A stretch of DNA of 14,792 bases from positions 1 to 14,792 of the forward strand of contig WIDE01000278.1 of assembly GCA_015039315.1 (NCBI GenBank). The letters run 5' to 3'. Origin of the DNA: Clavulina sp. PMI_390. Its lineage: Eukaryota > Basidiomycota > Agaricomycetes > Cantharellales > Hydnaceae. A program made the translations under genes and the position numbers. Below the pieces are notes generated by a model. It made no database searches, was not told the origin of the DNA, and saw nothing but the letters and a program-made list of their open reading frames with translations. This document shows, in pieces, positions 1 through 8,156 of the stretch (its first letter is position 1; each line of letters begins with the position of its first letter).

Positions 1-282
1 TAGGATACATATGAGTCATGATCTGAGAGAATATGATGTGACATTGAAATAGTGGTCTACTTGAATGTTAGCAAAAGTCCCACAACACATGACAAGCATA
101 TATAAATAATTGGATATAAGGGTGGCTCTATCTGCCAGTTGGCCTTGACTACTTTCAGGCAGTTTCAATGTGCACAGAGGCTATCCACCACAAACAACAA
201 CAAACAATGCATATATATCCCCTATAGGCTGATACCAACAGCAACAAGTGCCATGGATTGCAAAAAGCCTGAAATAATGCAT
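1..282. other. AT-rich stretch without a recognisable gene
   Basis: I see no recognisable protein, tRNA or rRNA here. A TATATAAATA-like stretch lies at about 99-110 and a CAA-rich stretch at about 190-210, which together could resemble a fungal core promoter, but no convincing coding sequence follows. The open frames that run through this stretch cross directly into the minisatellite and the palindromic element downstream, so they are not credible genes. Confidence 0.5.
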
Positions 283-348
283 CTCTGTGGGAAACAACAC
301 ATGGCTCTGGGAATCAACACCTGCCTCTGGGAATCAACACATAGCTCT
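283..348 (+). repeat. 20-bp minisatellite, left part
   Basis: Tandem units with the core CTCTGGGAATCAACAC start at 283 (a diverged 22-bp unit), 305 and 325. The next unit begins at 345 and breaks off after its first four bases, CTCT, where the palindromic element at 349 starts. The unit is completed at 743-758 on the other side of that element, exactly in phase. The 20-bp period is not a multiple of three, so the array does not look like a protein repeat. Confidence 0.9.
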
Positions 349-739
349 CATGGCGCGCATCGGCGGCTTTTCTACATGAGAACATTAGAAGAACATAATG
401 TGAAATGTCTGAATATTTCTATCATGGTCAGGCGAGGATCATTGGGAAGGAACACTCTGGATGTTTTTTCAAGTTTTTGCAATATGCCAGTCAGGATGTT
501 CCTGGGTGAGAACATTTGAAGAACATTGGCGGAACATGATGAGAATCAGCATGTTCATGGCATGTTCTCAGGATGTTCTCAAAGAGGAACATTCTGAAAT
601 GTCCCTTTTGTACATTCAAGAAACCATTTGAAATGATGGTCTGGAATGATCAGCGCTGGGAAACAGTGATGGCATTCATACATTTCAGCCCATGCTCTTC
701 CAATGTTCTTGGGCCGAACAGGCGCCAATGCGCGCTGTG
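349..739. mobile_element. Degenerate palindromic foldback element (CACAG-type MITE)
   Basis: The right end reads ...GGCGCCAATGCGCGCTGTG. The left end reads CATGGCGCGCATCGGCG, which is the reverse complement apart from a few substitutions (CATGG for CACAG, two transitions). Complementarity continues inwards, for example GAACATTAGAAG near 390 against CTTCCAATGTTC near 700. It is centred on about 544, so the whole element is one old palindrome. The flanks carry a 3-bp direct repeat TCT (346-348 and 740-742). Removing the element and one TCT restores the 20-bp minisatellite period exactly, which fixes both boundaries independently. GAACAT/ATGTTC words recur throughout. No protein is encoded. I infer a non-autonomous DNA transposon of the same family as 9810-10166 and 11386-12139, and the oldest of the three. 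Confidence 0.82.
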
Positions 740-742
740 TCT

Positions 743-820
743 GGGAATCAACACATGTCTCTGGGAATCAACACATCCCTCTGGGAATCAACACATCCCT
801 CTGGGAACCTACACGTAATC
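743..820 (+). repeat. 20-bp minisatellite, right part
   Basis: This continues the array at 283-348 after the inserted palindrome. It completes the broken unit (743-758) and adds units at 759, 779 and a diverged one at 799. The first two whole units are identical over 18 bases. Units abut without spacers, so this is not a CRISPR array. Confidence 0.9.
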
Positions 821-945
821 TCCTGAGAACAAATATACACACTCCAAGTGTAACAGGAGAAGGTTCTTGAGCAACCGGAGTTGTGTCACCCAAGATGAAA
901 ATGAAGGAAAAAGGTGTCTGATTGGATATGAAAAGAGCCTCTAGG
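821..945. other. Short non-coding flank before the LTR
   Basis: No gene is seen. The five bases directly before the LTR (CTAGG, 941-945) would be the target-site duplication of the retrotransposon, but its partner cannot be confirmed because the other LTR is missing. Confidence 0.4.
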
Positions 946-1374
946 TGTAAGACGTGTTCTTAGAATAGTTCCCTAAGTGAAATACGATCGAGAAGGCGGA
1001 TGATAATCGAGAACTGCCGGGAGTGATTTGCCACGTGCTTTGACGTCGATCGTCGATTTGAGATAAGATCGCCTAGAGCTCGGAGTGCTTCGGCACTGAG
1101 CTGCAGGCAGCAGATAGGTGGTTGCGTATGTTGTAGTGCGCGCGGTCGGCGAGCATGACGACTGAGAGACAAAAACTAGTAAAATATACGACAAGGGGAA
1201 GCTTGTCACGTCAAGTCACTTTGTATATACAGTAGGCTCGACGCCACACAAGGATTGTATCTATCTATATAGTTAAAGGCGACGGCGCTACTCGTCGAAT
1301 AGAATGAATGATAAAGAAATAGTAAATTGGCCAAGTGAGCGATGTCACGAGGCTACCTTCTACCTATCCTTACA
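946..1374 (-). repeat. 3' LTR (only remaining LTR)
   Basis: In element orientation it starts TGTAAGG at 1374 and ends CTTACA at 946, giving TG...CA ends inside a 6-bp inverted repeat TGTAAG/CTTACA. It directly follows a G-rich polypurine tract, as a 3' LTR should. Length is 429 bp. A TATA-like motif lies about 105 bases inside it. No second copy of this sequence occurs in the window, so the boundaries rest on the terminal inverted repeat and the tract rather than on LTR-LTR alignment. Confidence 0.75.
1261..1271 (-). promoter_or_regulatory. TATA-like motif in the LTR
   Basis: On the minus strand TATATAGATAG lies inside the LTR, in a place where a U3 promoter would be expected. A second AT-rich TGTATATAC lies at about 1222-1230. 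The role is inferred from position only. Confidence 0.35.
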
Positions 1375-1387
1375 GAGCCCCCCAGCC
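1375..1387 (-). other. Polypurine tract (plus-strand primer)
   Basis: In element orientation GGCTGGGGGGCTC immediately precedes the LTR start TGTAAG. Plus-strand DNA synthesis in LTR elements is primed from such a tract. The same word GGGGGGCTC occurs once more at about 1868-1876, inside the chromodomain-proximal coding sequence; whether that is a second, internal tract or chance cannot be told here. Confidence 0.55.
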
Positions 1388-1638
1388 TCGTAGTCGCAAA
1401 TACGGCCGCCTCCGCATCGGACTAAGGGAGGGAGTGACGATAGGCTCACGACTGCACAGAGTGACCAGCTCCGGCAGTCGTTTGTTAGGATAGGAGACGG
1501 GCCTGCGACATGAGACACTTAGCCGGGGATCAAGCGCGAGAGGAGGGGAGAGGAAGCGAGGGGAAAAGAGCATGGTGGTGCAGCCCATGTCAAGGCCGTG
1601 AAGCGGAGAGCCGCGGAGATTCAAAAGAAACAAGAAAC
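1388..1638 (-). other. 3' untranslated region of the retrotransposon
   Basis: About 250 bases lie between the natural TAA end of Pol (1639-1641) and the polypurine tract. No domain is recognisable. Open frames on both strands here show no resemblance to known proteins that I can see. Confidence 0.5.
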
Positions 1639-1893
1639 TTAACTACTATCAGCCATAGGTGTCTTCAGCACCCGACGCTTGTACTCCCGCAATCAAGCAA
1701 AAGCATTCCTCAGATGCGACTCTGGCTCCCAAGTATCTTCGCTCGCGTCATACCCTTTCCAGCGAACCCTATACCTCATGCCATTCTTGCCCCATTTCCG
1801 ATGTCCTACTATCTTCTCCACCTCATATTCCTCTTCTCCGCGTGAGGGCCGCATCTCCGGCAATACCGAGCCCCCCAGAGCCGGATCACGACG
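1639..1893 (-). pseudogene. Integrase C-terminal chromodomain
   Basis: This continues the integrase frame after the TGA at 1894-1896. A canonical chromodomain follows: EYEVEKIVGHRKW, then YRVRWKGY, then DTWEPE and HLRNAF. The three aromatic positions that form the methyl-lysine cage in this family (Tyr, Trp, Trp) are all visible. Chromodomains of chromoviruses direct integration to heterochromatin by reading histone H3 methylation. A second in-frame TGA at 1693-1695 interrupts the terminal helix, which resumes with LREYKRR, and the frame finally ends in TAA at 1639-1641. Both TGAs have TTGA context and are best explained as lost CGA (Arg) codons. The domain is therefore complete in sequence but could only be translated by reading through two stops. 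Confidence 0.85.
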
Positions 1894-3879
1894 TCAATAT
1901 CGAGTCAGATGCTCGATGTTGATCACCGGGTGCGTGCGATACTCAGGTGGGAGTTCCAAGCGATAAACTCCATCGTTTATCTTTTCCGAGATGGTGAAAG
2001 GGCCCATGCGTCGCTGCACAAGCTTACGACCCGTACCCTTCACGTCCACAAGCTCAAGCGAATGAGGGTTCACCAAAACTTCATCGCCCTCCTCAAACTC
2101 ATCCAGCCGGCGTCCTTGGTTATAGTATGTTGCCTGCTTCGATTGAGCAATAGCTAGCGCGTCGCGAGCGCTCTGTCGGATCGCCGTCATCTCGCGCACA
2201 AAGTCGTGTGCGGATGCGTTATGTACCAATCGCTCGATTCCCCGTCCAGAGGGATCGACGAATGAAGAGGGCGATCGTGGATGATATCCATGGAGAAGGA
2301 AGAAAGGGGAGTAGCCCATTGAGGGCATGGGAGTACTGTTGTACGCAAACTCGAGGTCGGCCAGGTATCGGGCCCAAGAAGCTCGATTGCCGGCAACAAA
2401 AGCGCGGAGTGAGATTTCGAGATGTTGATTGGCTCGTTCTGATTGCCCATCAGACTGAGGGTGATGAGAAGTTGAGAGCATAAGTTCTAGTCCCAATTCA
2501 CGAGCCACAGACTCAAAGAAAGTGTGAGCCCATCGAGGATCGCGGTCGGACACCATACCGCACGGTACTCCGTACTTTAAGGCAACGTTCTCAATAAAGA
2601 GCTTAGCAAAGCCTCGCTGATCTAGCTTTGATCGAGTAGGAACATAAGTCACCGTCTTAGTGAGCTTGTCCACTATCATCAGAACGGCATCGAAGCCCTC
2701 AGACTCCGGAAGTCCCGTAATCAGATCAAGGGTGACAATATCGAAAGGAAGGAGAGGGATAGGGAGAGGATGTAACTCGCCCGACTTAGCTCGACGATCA
2801 GGTTTGATCTTTTGACAGACGTCGCAAGTTCGACAGAACTCAGTGACTTCTTTCAGCATAGTCGGCCAGAAGAATCGCGCAGCCAGTCGAAGGTAGAGTC
2901 GCACAGGGCCGGCATGCGCTGCTTCACGAGGAGACTCATGAACCTCAGTGAGTAGCTTGTGGATTTCGGACTTGGGGACGCATAGACGAGACACCCAGTC
3001 CGCATCGCGAAAGAAGAGGAGCCCTCGCTCGTCGCGATAGTATCGACGATCTGCTCGTAAGTTTGACGTCGACGAAGGAGCCGTTGCCCAGACGTCTTTC
3101 AGTCGAGGATCGGACTTATACCCCTCTACAAAACGCTTAAGTCGATTCTCTGAGACCATCACATGGAGATGACCCGGCGCGAGATCATGAGGGGGAGGGT
3201 TTAGTCGAGGTCGTCGAGGTTCAGCAGGTGTGGGGGACGATGAGCGAGACGACAAACGAGAAGGCAATTGGGTGCGAGGAGCGGGAGCGTTGTTAGCGTG
3301 AGCTGGCTTAGATTGGGATTGCGATCGAGTGGAAATGAAAATTGCTCGCTCCGCTGGGACGCGCTCAGTCAGCGAGCTCCACGAGTGATGGGGGATGGTA
3401 GTAGGAAAGGTGCCAGATAAAGGCGGGGTCTCAGGATCGCGAGGAGAGACGTGTGGAGGCTGGCGGAGTAATCGAGAAAGAGCGTCGACGTTTGAGTGAG
3501 TCCGACCAGCTCGATGCACGATCTCCATTCCTGGATAAGAGGCATATATAGCCCCCCACGCCGCCAGTCTCTTATTTGCGTTCTCGAATGTGCGAGCCCA
3601 TTGTAGAGCCGCGTGGTCCGTCACAACGATTAGTGGAACACCTTCGATAATAGGAAGGAACTTTACCAGGGCTTCTTTCACACCCAATGCTTCCCGTTCC
3701 GTTGTGGAATAATTCCTCTCCGCCGGTTTTAACGTGCGGCTCCAGTAGCTCACCACGCGCTCAACGAGGACAATAGAGCTTTCGAATGACTCACCCCAGC
3801 CTTGCACCGTCTGCACGTCCTCGATCCGCTTCGACACCTTAGTCACCAGGGACGGCGGCATTTCTCCAGCATCGTACGC
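1894..3879 (-). pseudogene. Pol segment: RNase H C-terminal half and integrase
   Basis: Counting from the Met at 3861, RNase H continues from the preceding segment, with the YSTTEREAL glutamates (55/57), TDHAALQW (Asp82) and the NVDALSR aspartate (126). A proline/serine-rich linker (about 135-230) follows. Integrase then shows its HHCC zinc site (His308, His316, Cys346, Cys349) and a full DDE triad: Asp379 in TLDLITGLP, Asp439 in VSDRDPRW and Glu475 in GQSERANQ, with the canonical 35 residues between the last two. A GPF motif (620-622) and the sequence HPVINIEHLTRY lead into the chromodomain. It removes viral-type DNA ends and joins them to host DNA. In-frame TGAs bound it at both ends (3880 and 1894). 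All catalytic residues are retained. Confidence 0.93.
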
Positions 3880-4986
3880 TCAACGCAGCAATTCCCAAGC
3901 CTTGGTGCCTGCTAAATCGCGGACGGCTATAGGCTGTACTTGCTGCAGAGCTGCTCCAATGGCGACGTCCAACGCATCAGAGTACAACCGATAAGGCTTG
4001 TCTGCAATCGGGTGAGCTAGCACCGGTGCGGACGTCAGAGCCACCTTGAGAGCCTCAAAAGCTTGTTCGTGTTTCGACGACCAGGTCCACTTCTCCTTTT
4101 TGGAAAGGAGACGATGAAGGGGTGATGCAATGTCAGCATAGTAAGGAACAAAATGCGAGAAATATACTGTCATTCCAAGGAAAACACGCAAGTCGTGGCC
4201 ATCGCGAGGCCGTATTAGACTCAATATGGCCTCAATCTTTTCCTTGTGAGTTGAAAGACCCAGATGTGATACCTTTTGTCCTAGAAGTAAGATGGACGAA
4301 TAGAGGAAGTGGCACTTGGGGGGTGAAAGCGTCACGCCCGCTTCCTTGATGGCCGTCAGAACTTTATCTAAGTGACTCAAATGCTCTTCGTAAGTCTTGG
4401 ACCAGACAACTATATCATCGATGTAGACCAGAGCAAAGATCCAGAGATAAGGCACTAGTATGTTTTGCATCACTCGCTGGAAGATTGAAGGCCCGTTTCG
4501 AAGTCCAAATGGCATTCGACGGAACTGCCAGAGGCCGCGATGTGTGCGAAAAGCGGTCTTCTCCCGATCGTCTTCGTTATTACCAATCTGAGTAAATCCG
4601 CTCAGCGCGTCGAGAGATGAGAGCACTTGAGCACCTGAAAGAGCCTGGAAAATTTCAGTTTGACGAGGTAAAGGAAACTCATCCGGGATAGTGAGCGCAT
4701 TCAACTTCCGATAATCCACACAGAACCGAGGTTTTCCGTTCCTATATACGATGATCACCGGAGCTCCCCAAGGACTCGCCAACGGTTCGATCACGCCTTG
4801 TTCAATCCACTTGTCCATAGTTTCGTCGATCACTTGCCGTTTAGCTGGAGGGGCAGGGTACATGGGTCCCGAAACAGGAACTGCACCATCCTTAGTCCGC
4901 ACGGGTGCAGTCGCCGAAGGGTTTCCTAGTCGCCCATCGAACCCAAATGCTGTGATGTGCTTACGAATAAGGTCGAAAGCCTTCTG
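3880..4986 (-). pseudogene. Pol segment: reverse transcriptase and start of RNase H
   Basis: Counting from the Met at 4902, the RT fingers and palm motifs appear in order: RNGKPRFCVDYRKLN (54-68), SSLDALSGF with catalytic Asp98, RMPFGLRNGP (129-138), and YIDD (160-163) with the other two catalytic aspartates. The connection domain has FLGMTVYFSHFVPYYADIAS (241-260). The first RNase H aspartate sits in LYSDALDVAIGAAL (Asp309). The reaction is RNA- and DNA-templated DNA synthesis for cDNA formation. The frame is open upstream of this Met to the TGA at 4987, so the Met is not a true start; this is an internal piece of the polyprotein. The segment ends at the TGA at 3880-3882, after which the same frame resumes. 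Confidence 0.95.
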
Positions 4987-5700
4987 TCAAATTTCCGTAG
5001 GAGCGTCGTTGGCTATGTCAATGATCTCCTCCAACTTTTCCGACGGCCAGATGGTAGTGTCAACTGGCTCCGCAGTTTTAGGACCGCCGTAGTCGTCCAC
5101 GTCGTCCGCGCTATTAGTGGGCACTATCGGCGAACCCAAGGGCTTCAGTAGCTCCTCCTGTTCGGCCAACGACCCTCGCGCTAACTTCTGCACTACCGCT
5201 GCGAGTACCTCAGCATGCGCTTGAGCCTTGGACGAATGCTTGCTAGATAGTAGATCGAGATAGTTTTCGGGCTCGACCAGTATCCCCACAACTTCGCCTT
5301 TATTAATGACTCGTGTACCTGTCGAAAAGTTAGAAACATGGATAAATGGAGACTCAGCATTGAGCATTGACATGGCTGCCCCGTAGAAAGATCCGTCAAC
5401 AGCAGGGAGCGTCAAACGCTCAACCATCCACTGTCGTTTTCCCGTAAAGTCACCTCTCAGCGGAACGCGACATGAATGATCAGAGGGGATCGTAACGTTG
5501 CGCGCGGCGCGAACGTAACGAGGCTTGGCCGATCTAGATGAGGAGTGCTTAGAAGATGGGTGATCGCGAGCATAAGATTTCTCCTCATCAGACCCCACTC
5601 GCATGACTCGAAAGCCTAGATTAGCGGAGTTAGTGTTCGATGCAGGTATGAAGAGATCTTTTCCGTTAGCGTTGAGTGAGACCGAAACATTACCCCCCGA
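4987..5700 (-). pseudogene. Pol segment: protease-RT linker
   Basis: This is an internal part of the polyprotein between protease and RT. It carries the stretch VTIPSDHSCRVPLRG...RQWMVERL and then a segment resembling RVINKGEVVGIL, both typical of the region upstream of RT in fungal Ty3/gypsy polyproteins (recognised from family knowledge, without a database check). No catalytic residues are expected here. It is bounded by in-frame TGAs at 5701-5703 and 4987-4989, both in TTGA context, and is uninterrupted between them. Confidence 0.8.
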
Positions 5701-5973
5701 TCAAATGATTGACAAGTCGTAGTTGTCCTGGAAGTCTTCGCTGAGCAATATAGGAACGTTCATCCCCGGAACAATGTACACTTCCTCCACGAATTCGAGC
5801 GTTCGTCCGTCAGACGTTCGTATGAATATTGAGAGATTGATGTAACCTAGTATGCGAACTTGGTTAGTAAGAGCCCATAGTTTGAGCTTCATCCCTTTCT
5901 TAAGGGCTGGTCAATGAGGAAGGGCGAGATATAACTTGTGTGATGCGAGGGTTACCTCAGCACACGAATCCAA
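5701..5973 (-). pseudogene. Aspartic protease of Pol
   Basis: A retropepsin-like fold is suggested by LDSCAEVTLAS (codons at 5973-5941, catalytic Asp at 5968-5970), the central beta-strand region VRILGYINLSIFIRTSDG, and VYIVPGMNVPILLSEDF, which matches the flap-to-C-terminal strands ending in an ILL motif where retropepsins have ILG. The active site is DSCA rather than the usual DSGA/DTGA; this needs a single G-to-T change from a glycine codon or may be native to this lineage. It processes the Gag-Pol polyprotein. One internal TGA (5911-5913) breaks it, and TGAs lie directly before (5974) and after (5701) it. Confidence 0.82.
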
Positions 5974-6618
5974 TCAAAGTTGTGTTTCTGGAGCCGTTAA
6001 AGAGCCCAGGCGTCCCACCACTCTCAAGGCCGAGATGCCTTTGCTCCCCTGGCCAGCAGGTTTAGTGAGACGCTTAGATAGTTTTATTGTCGATTCGGGC
6101 GTTGGAGTTGAATCCAATAATGTCGGAGTTGAATCTGACAGTCGAGCTGGATCAGAGTCGGCGGTTGGTTGTGCAACCGAGTGAACTTCGCGATGAATGT
6201 ACCCCCCAAGAGGAGGAGGGTCATTGTCGTCACTATTGCCCGACTCCTCTTCGATGTTCAGCTCGCCAGGAGTTTCTAAGTTCTCAAGGTTTCCCTCATA
6301 CTCAAAGAACTCCCAGTTCGACTCACGAGCTAGGTCGTACGAGTCTATCCGCTCAGGTGGGCGGATTGTTGATAGCGCTGAGAACTTCACGTAATCCTCA
6401 GTAGAGTCAAAAAGATTGTTAGTAGTCATCTCGAGCCCTGCTTTGGGCTCATCGTCTTCGTCAGAGTGTATTGGCAGCGACTCCCGACGTTGGAGTTCGT
6501 GCAGTAGGTGCGGGAATTTTTCTATAGGCGGTGGCTGCGGTGGTACGGGCATAGGGGGACGCAAAGCCGTAGCATTCCTCGCGTCCCCATCTAAAAACCT
6601 GAGCGACCAGAGCGCGTG
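5974..6618 (-). pseudogene. Pol N-terminal acidic/proline-rich segment before the protease
   Basis: This frame is open from 6618 down to the TGA at 5974 and reads directly into the protease. It begins with a proline-rich tract (MPVPPQPPPIEKFPHL), then a long acidic Asp/Glu/Ser region with no recognisable domain. It lies in the -1 frame relative to the zinc-knuckle frame of Gag, and the two overlap by about 25 bases (6594-6618), so expression as Gag-Pol would need a frameshift in that overlap. The nearest ATG (at 6550-6552) gives MPVPPQ and is probably not a real initiator. Confidence 0.7.
6591..6599 (-). other. Candidate -1 ribosomal frameshift site (Gag to Pol)
   Basis: In element orientation the Gag frame reads GGT TTT TAG. 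Five T residues (6593-6597) let a Phe-tRNA on TTT slip back one base and re-pair perfectly, with the Gag stop in the A site, after which reading continues as TTA GAT in the protease frame. This is the position where Ty3/gypsy elements commonly change frame. It is not a perfect X XXY YYZ heptamer, and a fixed indel is the alternative. Confidence 0.4.
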
Positions 6619-7196
6619 TCATCATTGGCGCGCTCATCGAGATAAGCGGCCTCAGCCGCCTCGTATTCAGCCGATAGGCTGAACGCCTACTTTTCGTTCA
6701 CCTGCCCGCGTTTAGCTCGACGCGAGTATACCGCGTAATGCGGGCACTCGCGTTGGAAGTGCATTTCACTTCCACAGATGTAACACTCACCTGGGGGTTT
6801 CTTAGTCGACACCACATGATCAGCCGGAGGGTAAGCATACGATCTCGTCCGATCGTCGCGCCGCTGGCTAGACGTTCAACTACTACTTCCGGGTACCGTC
6901 GACGCCTTCATCACCGACGCAAGTTCTTCAACTTCATCGTCCTCGTCAGCCTCCGCTTGGGCGGTGTAGACTCGTCATCCATTAGTAGTTCAATTAGGCA
7001 TAGCGTTGCGTCGCTCGCGATTATTAGCATCACAATTCAGTTGGTTATCCCACTGCTGGGCACGTTCTAGAAGTTGTTCGGTCGACAGTAACGATAGCCA
7101 CTGAAGCTTAATCTCCCAGTCCTGAGGCGTGTGCTGCATCACAAATCGAACCTCAGCAACTGAGTTGACAGGAATTGTAGTGATAAGACGAGTGAG
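6591..7196 (-). pseudogene. Gag C-terminal part with nucleocapsid zinc knuckle
   Basis: After the TGA at 7197 the Gag frame continues with the end of the capsid region (VRFVMQHTPQDWEIKLQW) and an acidic, Arg-rich spacer. A single CCHC zinc knuckle follows at 6744-6785: C-Y-I-C-G-S-E-M-H-F-Q-R-E-C, exactly C-X2-C-X4-H-X4-C. The knuckle binds and packages the element RNA. Interrupting stops are TGA at 6990, 6975 and 6876 and a TAG at 6687; the TAG at 6591 is the natural frame end next to the slip site. The TAG at 6687 is the only stop in the element that is not a TGA. Confidence 0.82.
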
Positions 7197-8156
7197 TCAA
7201 AGTCGTCGTGTCAAGAATTCCACAGGACGTTCTGAAGAGTGTCCAGCGTCTCGGAATCGCATCCCCGTCAGCTTCACATGAAGGTAATCTCGCCAAGCAT
7301 GGCCGAGATAATTCTTGCGAACCCAAGCACCTAGAGAGTTCCAGCTCTGAGTGATTTCTGAGCGTCGATTAGTTGATACTGAAAGATAGAAATCTCAAAG
7401 CGCTCCTTCAAAACGTTGAGGTGCTGTTAGACCTAGTTGAAGACGAACGTAGGGGCTGAGTTGGGCGATCTCTTCCATTTGACTGAACCAATTGATCGCC
7501 TTGTCGTAGTCGCCGTCGTAGCTGGGAATGTTGTCCAGTTTAAAGCGATTGTTGAGTAGGTAAATGAGGTCGCTGTTTCGAATGCCGTTTGCGTCGAAAC
7601 CTCCATTTCCTACGCCTCCTGGCCCCCCCGGAGGGTCACCAGGATTTCCGCCGCCTGGAGGTCCCGGAGGGCTAGGCGGGCCTACAGGACCCGCAGGGCC
7701 TCGAAACCCCGCAGGTCCAACCCCTCCAGAGTTGGTAGGACCTGCAGCTGGTCCCCCTCCACCTCCTCCACCGCCTCCACCGCTTCCACCGCCTCCATCG
7801 CCTCCGCTACCTCTGCCACCTCCACCGCCGCCACCTTCTCCACTTCCACCATATCCTCCGTTTCCAGGGAACCCATTCCAAAACGGAGGCTCACCTTTGT
7901 TAGTTGTGCCCGGAGCACGAACGTCTTTGGATATGTCTCGAACTGGCGCAATTTGGTTCTGACCGCCGTTCGCCCATCCGAAGGCAACGCCTAATGCTGG
8001 CGCCCTTAAGGGGTCAGGCTTAGTTAGATGTCCGAGCGGGTGGAGAGGATCTTGAGCGGGGGTCGCTCTTGCATACGAACGAGGTTGTAGGAAAGTAGGA
8101 ACCACCAAAGGGTCTTCCTTCAGAGCATCGAGCACAGACCTATCATCAAAAGTAAC
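7197..8156 (-). pseudogene. Gag capsid region with glycine-rich tract
   Basis: The segment starts after the TGA at 8157. An N-terminal part of low complexity is followed by a very glycine-rich stretch (about 7740-7860, runs of Gly with Ser, Arg and Glu) and a collagen-like GPAG/GPPG stretch (about 7610-7740). The capsid-like domain then begins (DLIYLLNNRFKL, YDGDYDKAINWFSQMEEI), passes the TGA at 7395 and continues (DFYL...TQSWNSLGAWVRKNYL...WRDYLHVKLTGMRF). The arrangement of a Trp-rich helical domain before a CCHC knuckle fits retrotransposon Gag. The glycine tract lies on a pyrimidine-rich CCTCCACCG repeat on the plus strand and is likely length-variable. Confidence 0.8.

Noticed and set aside
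139..818. Two plus-strand open frames as small genes
   Set aside because: They run through the minisatellite and the palindromic element and have no ATG-linked domain; the repeat period is not a multiple of three.
283..820. CRISPR-like direct repeats
   Set aside because: The 20-bp units abut without unique spacers and the surroundings are eukaryotic; it is a minisatellite.
960..1209. Open frames within the LTR as small proteins
   Set aside because: They lie in the LTR regulatory sequence and have no similarity that I recognise.
7564..7962. Plus-strand proline-rich open frame
   Set aside because: It is the antisense shadow of the glycine-rich Gag tract on the minus strand.
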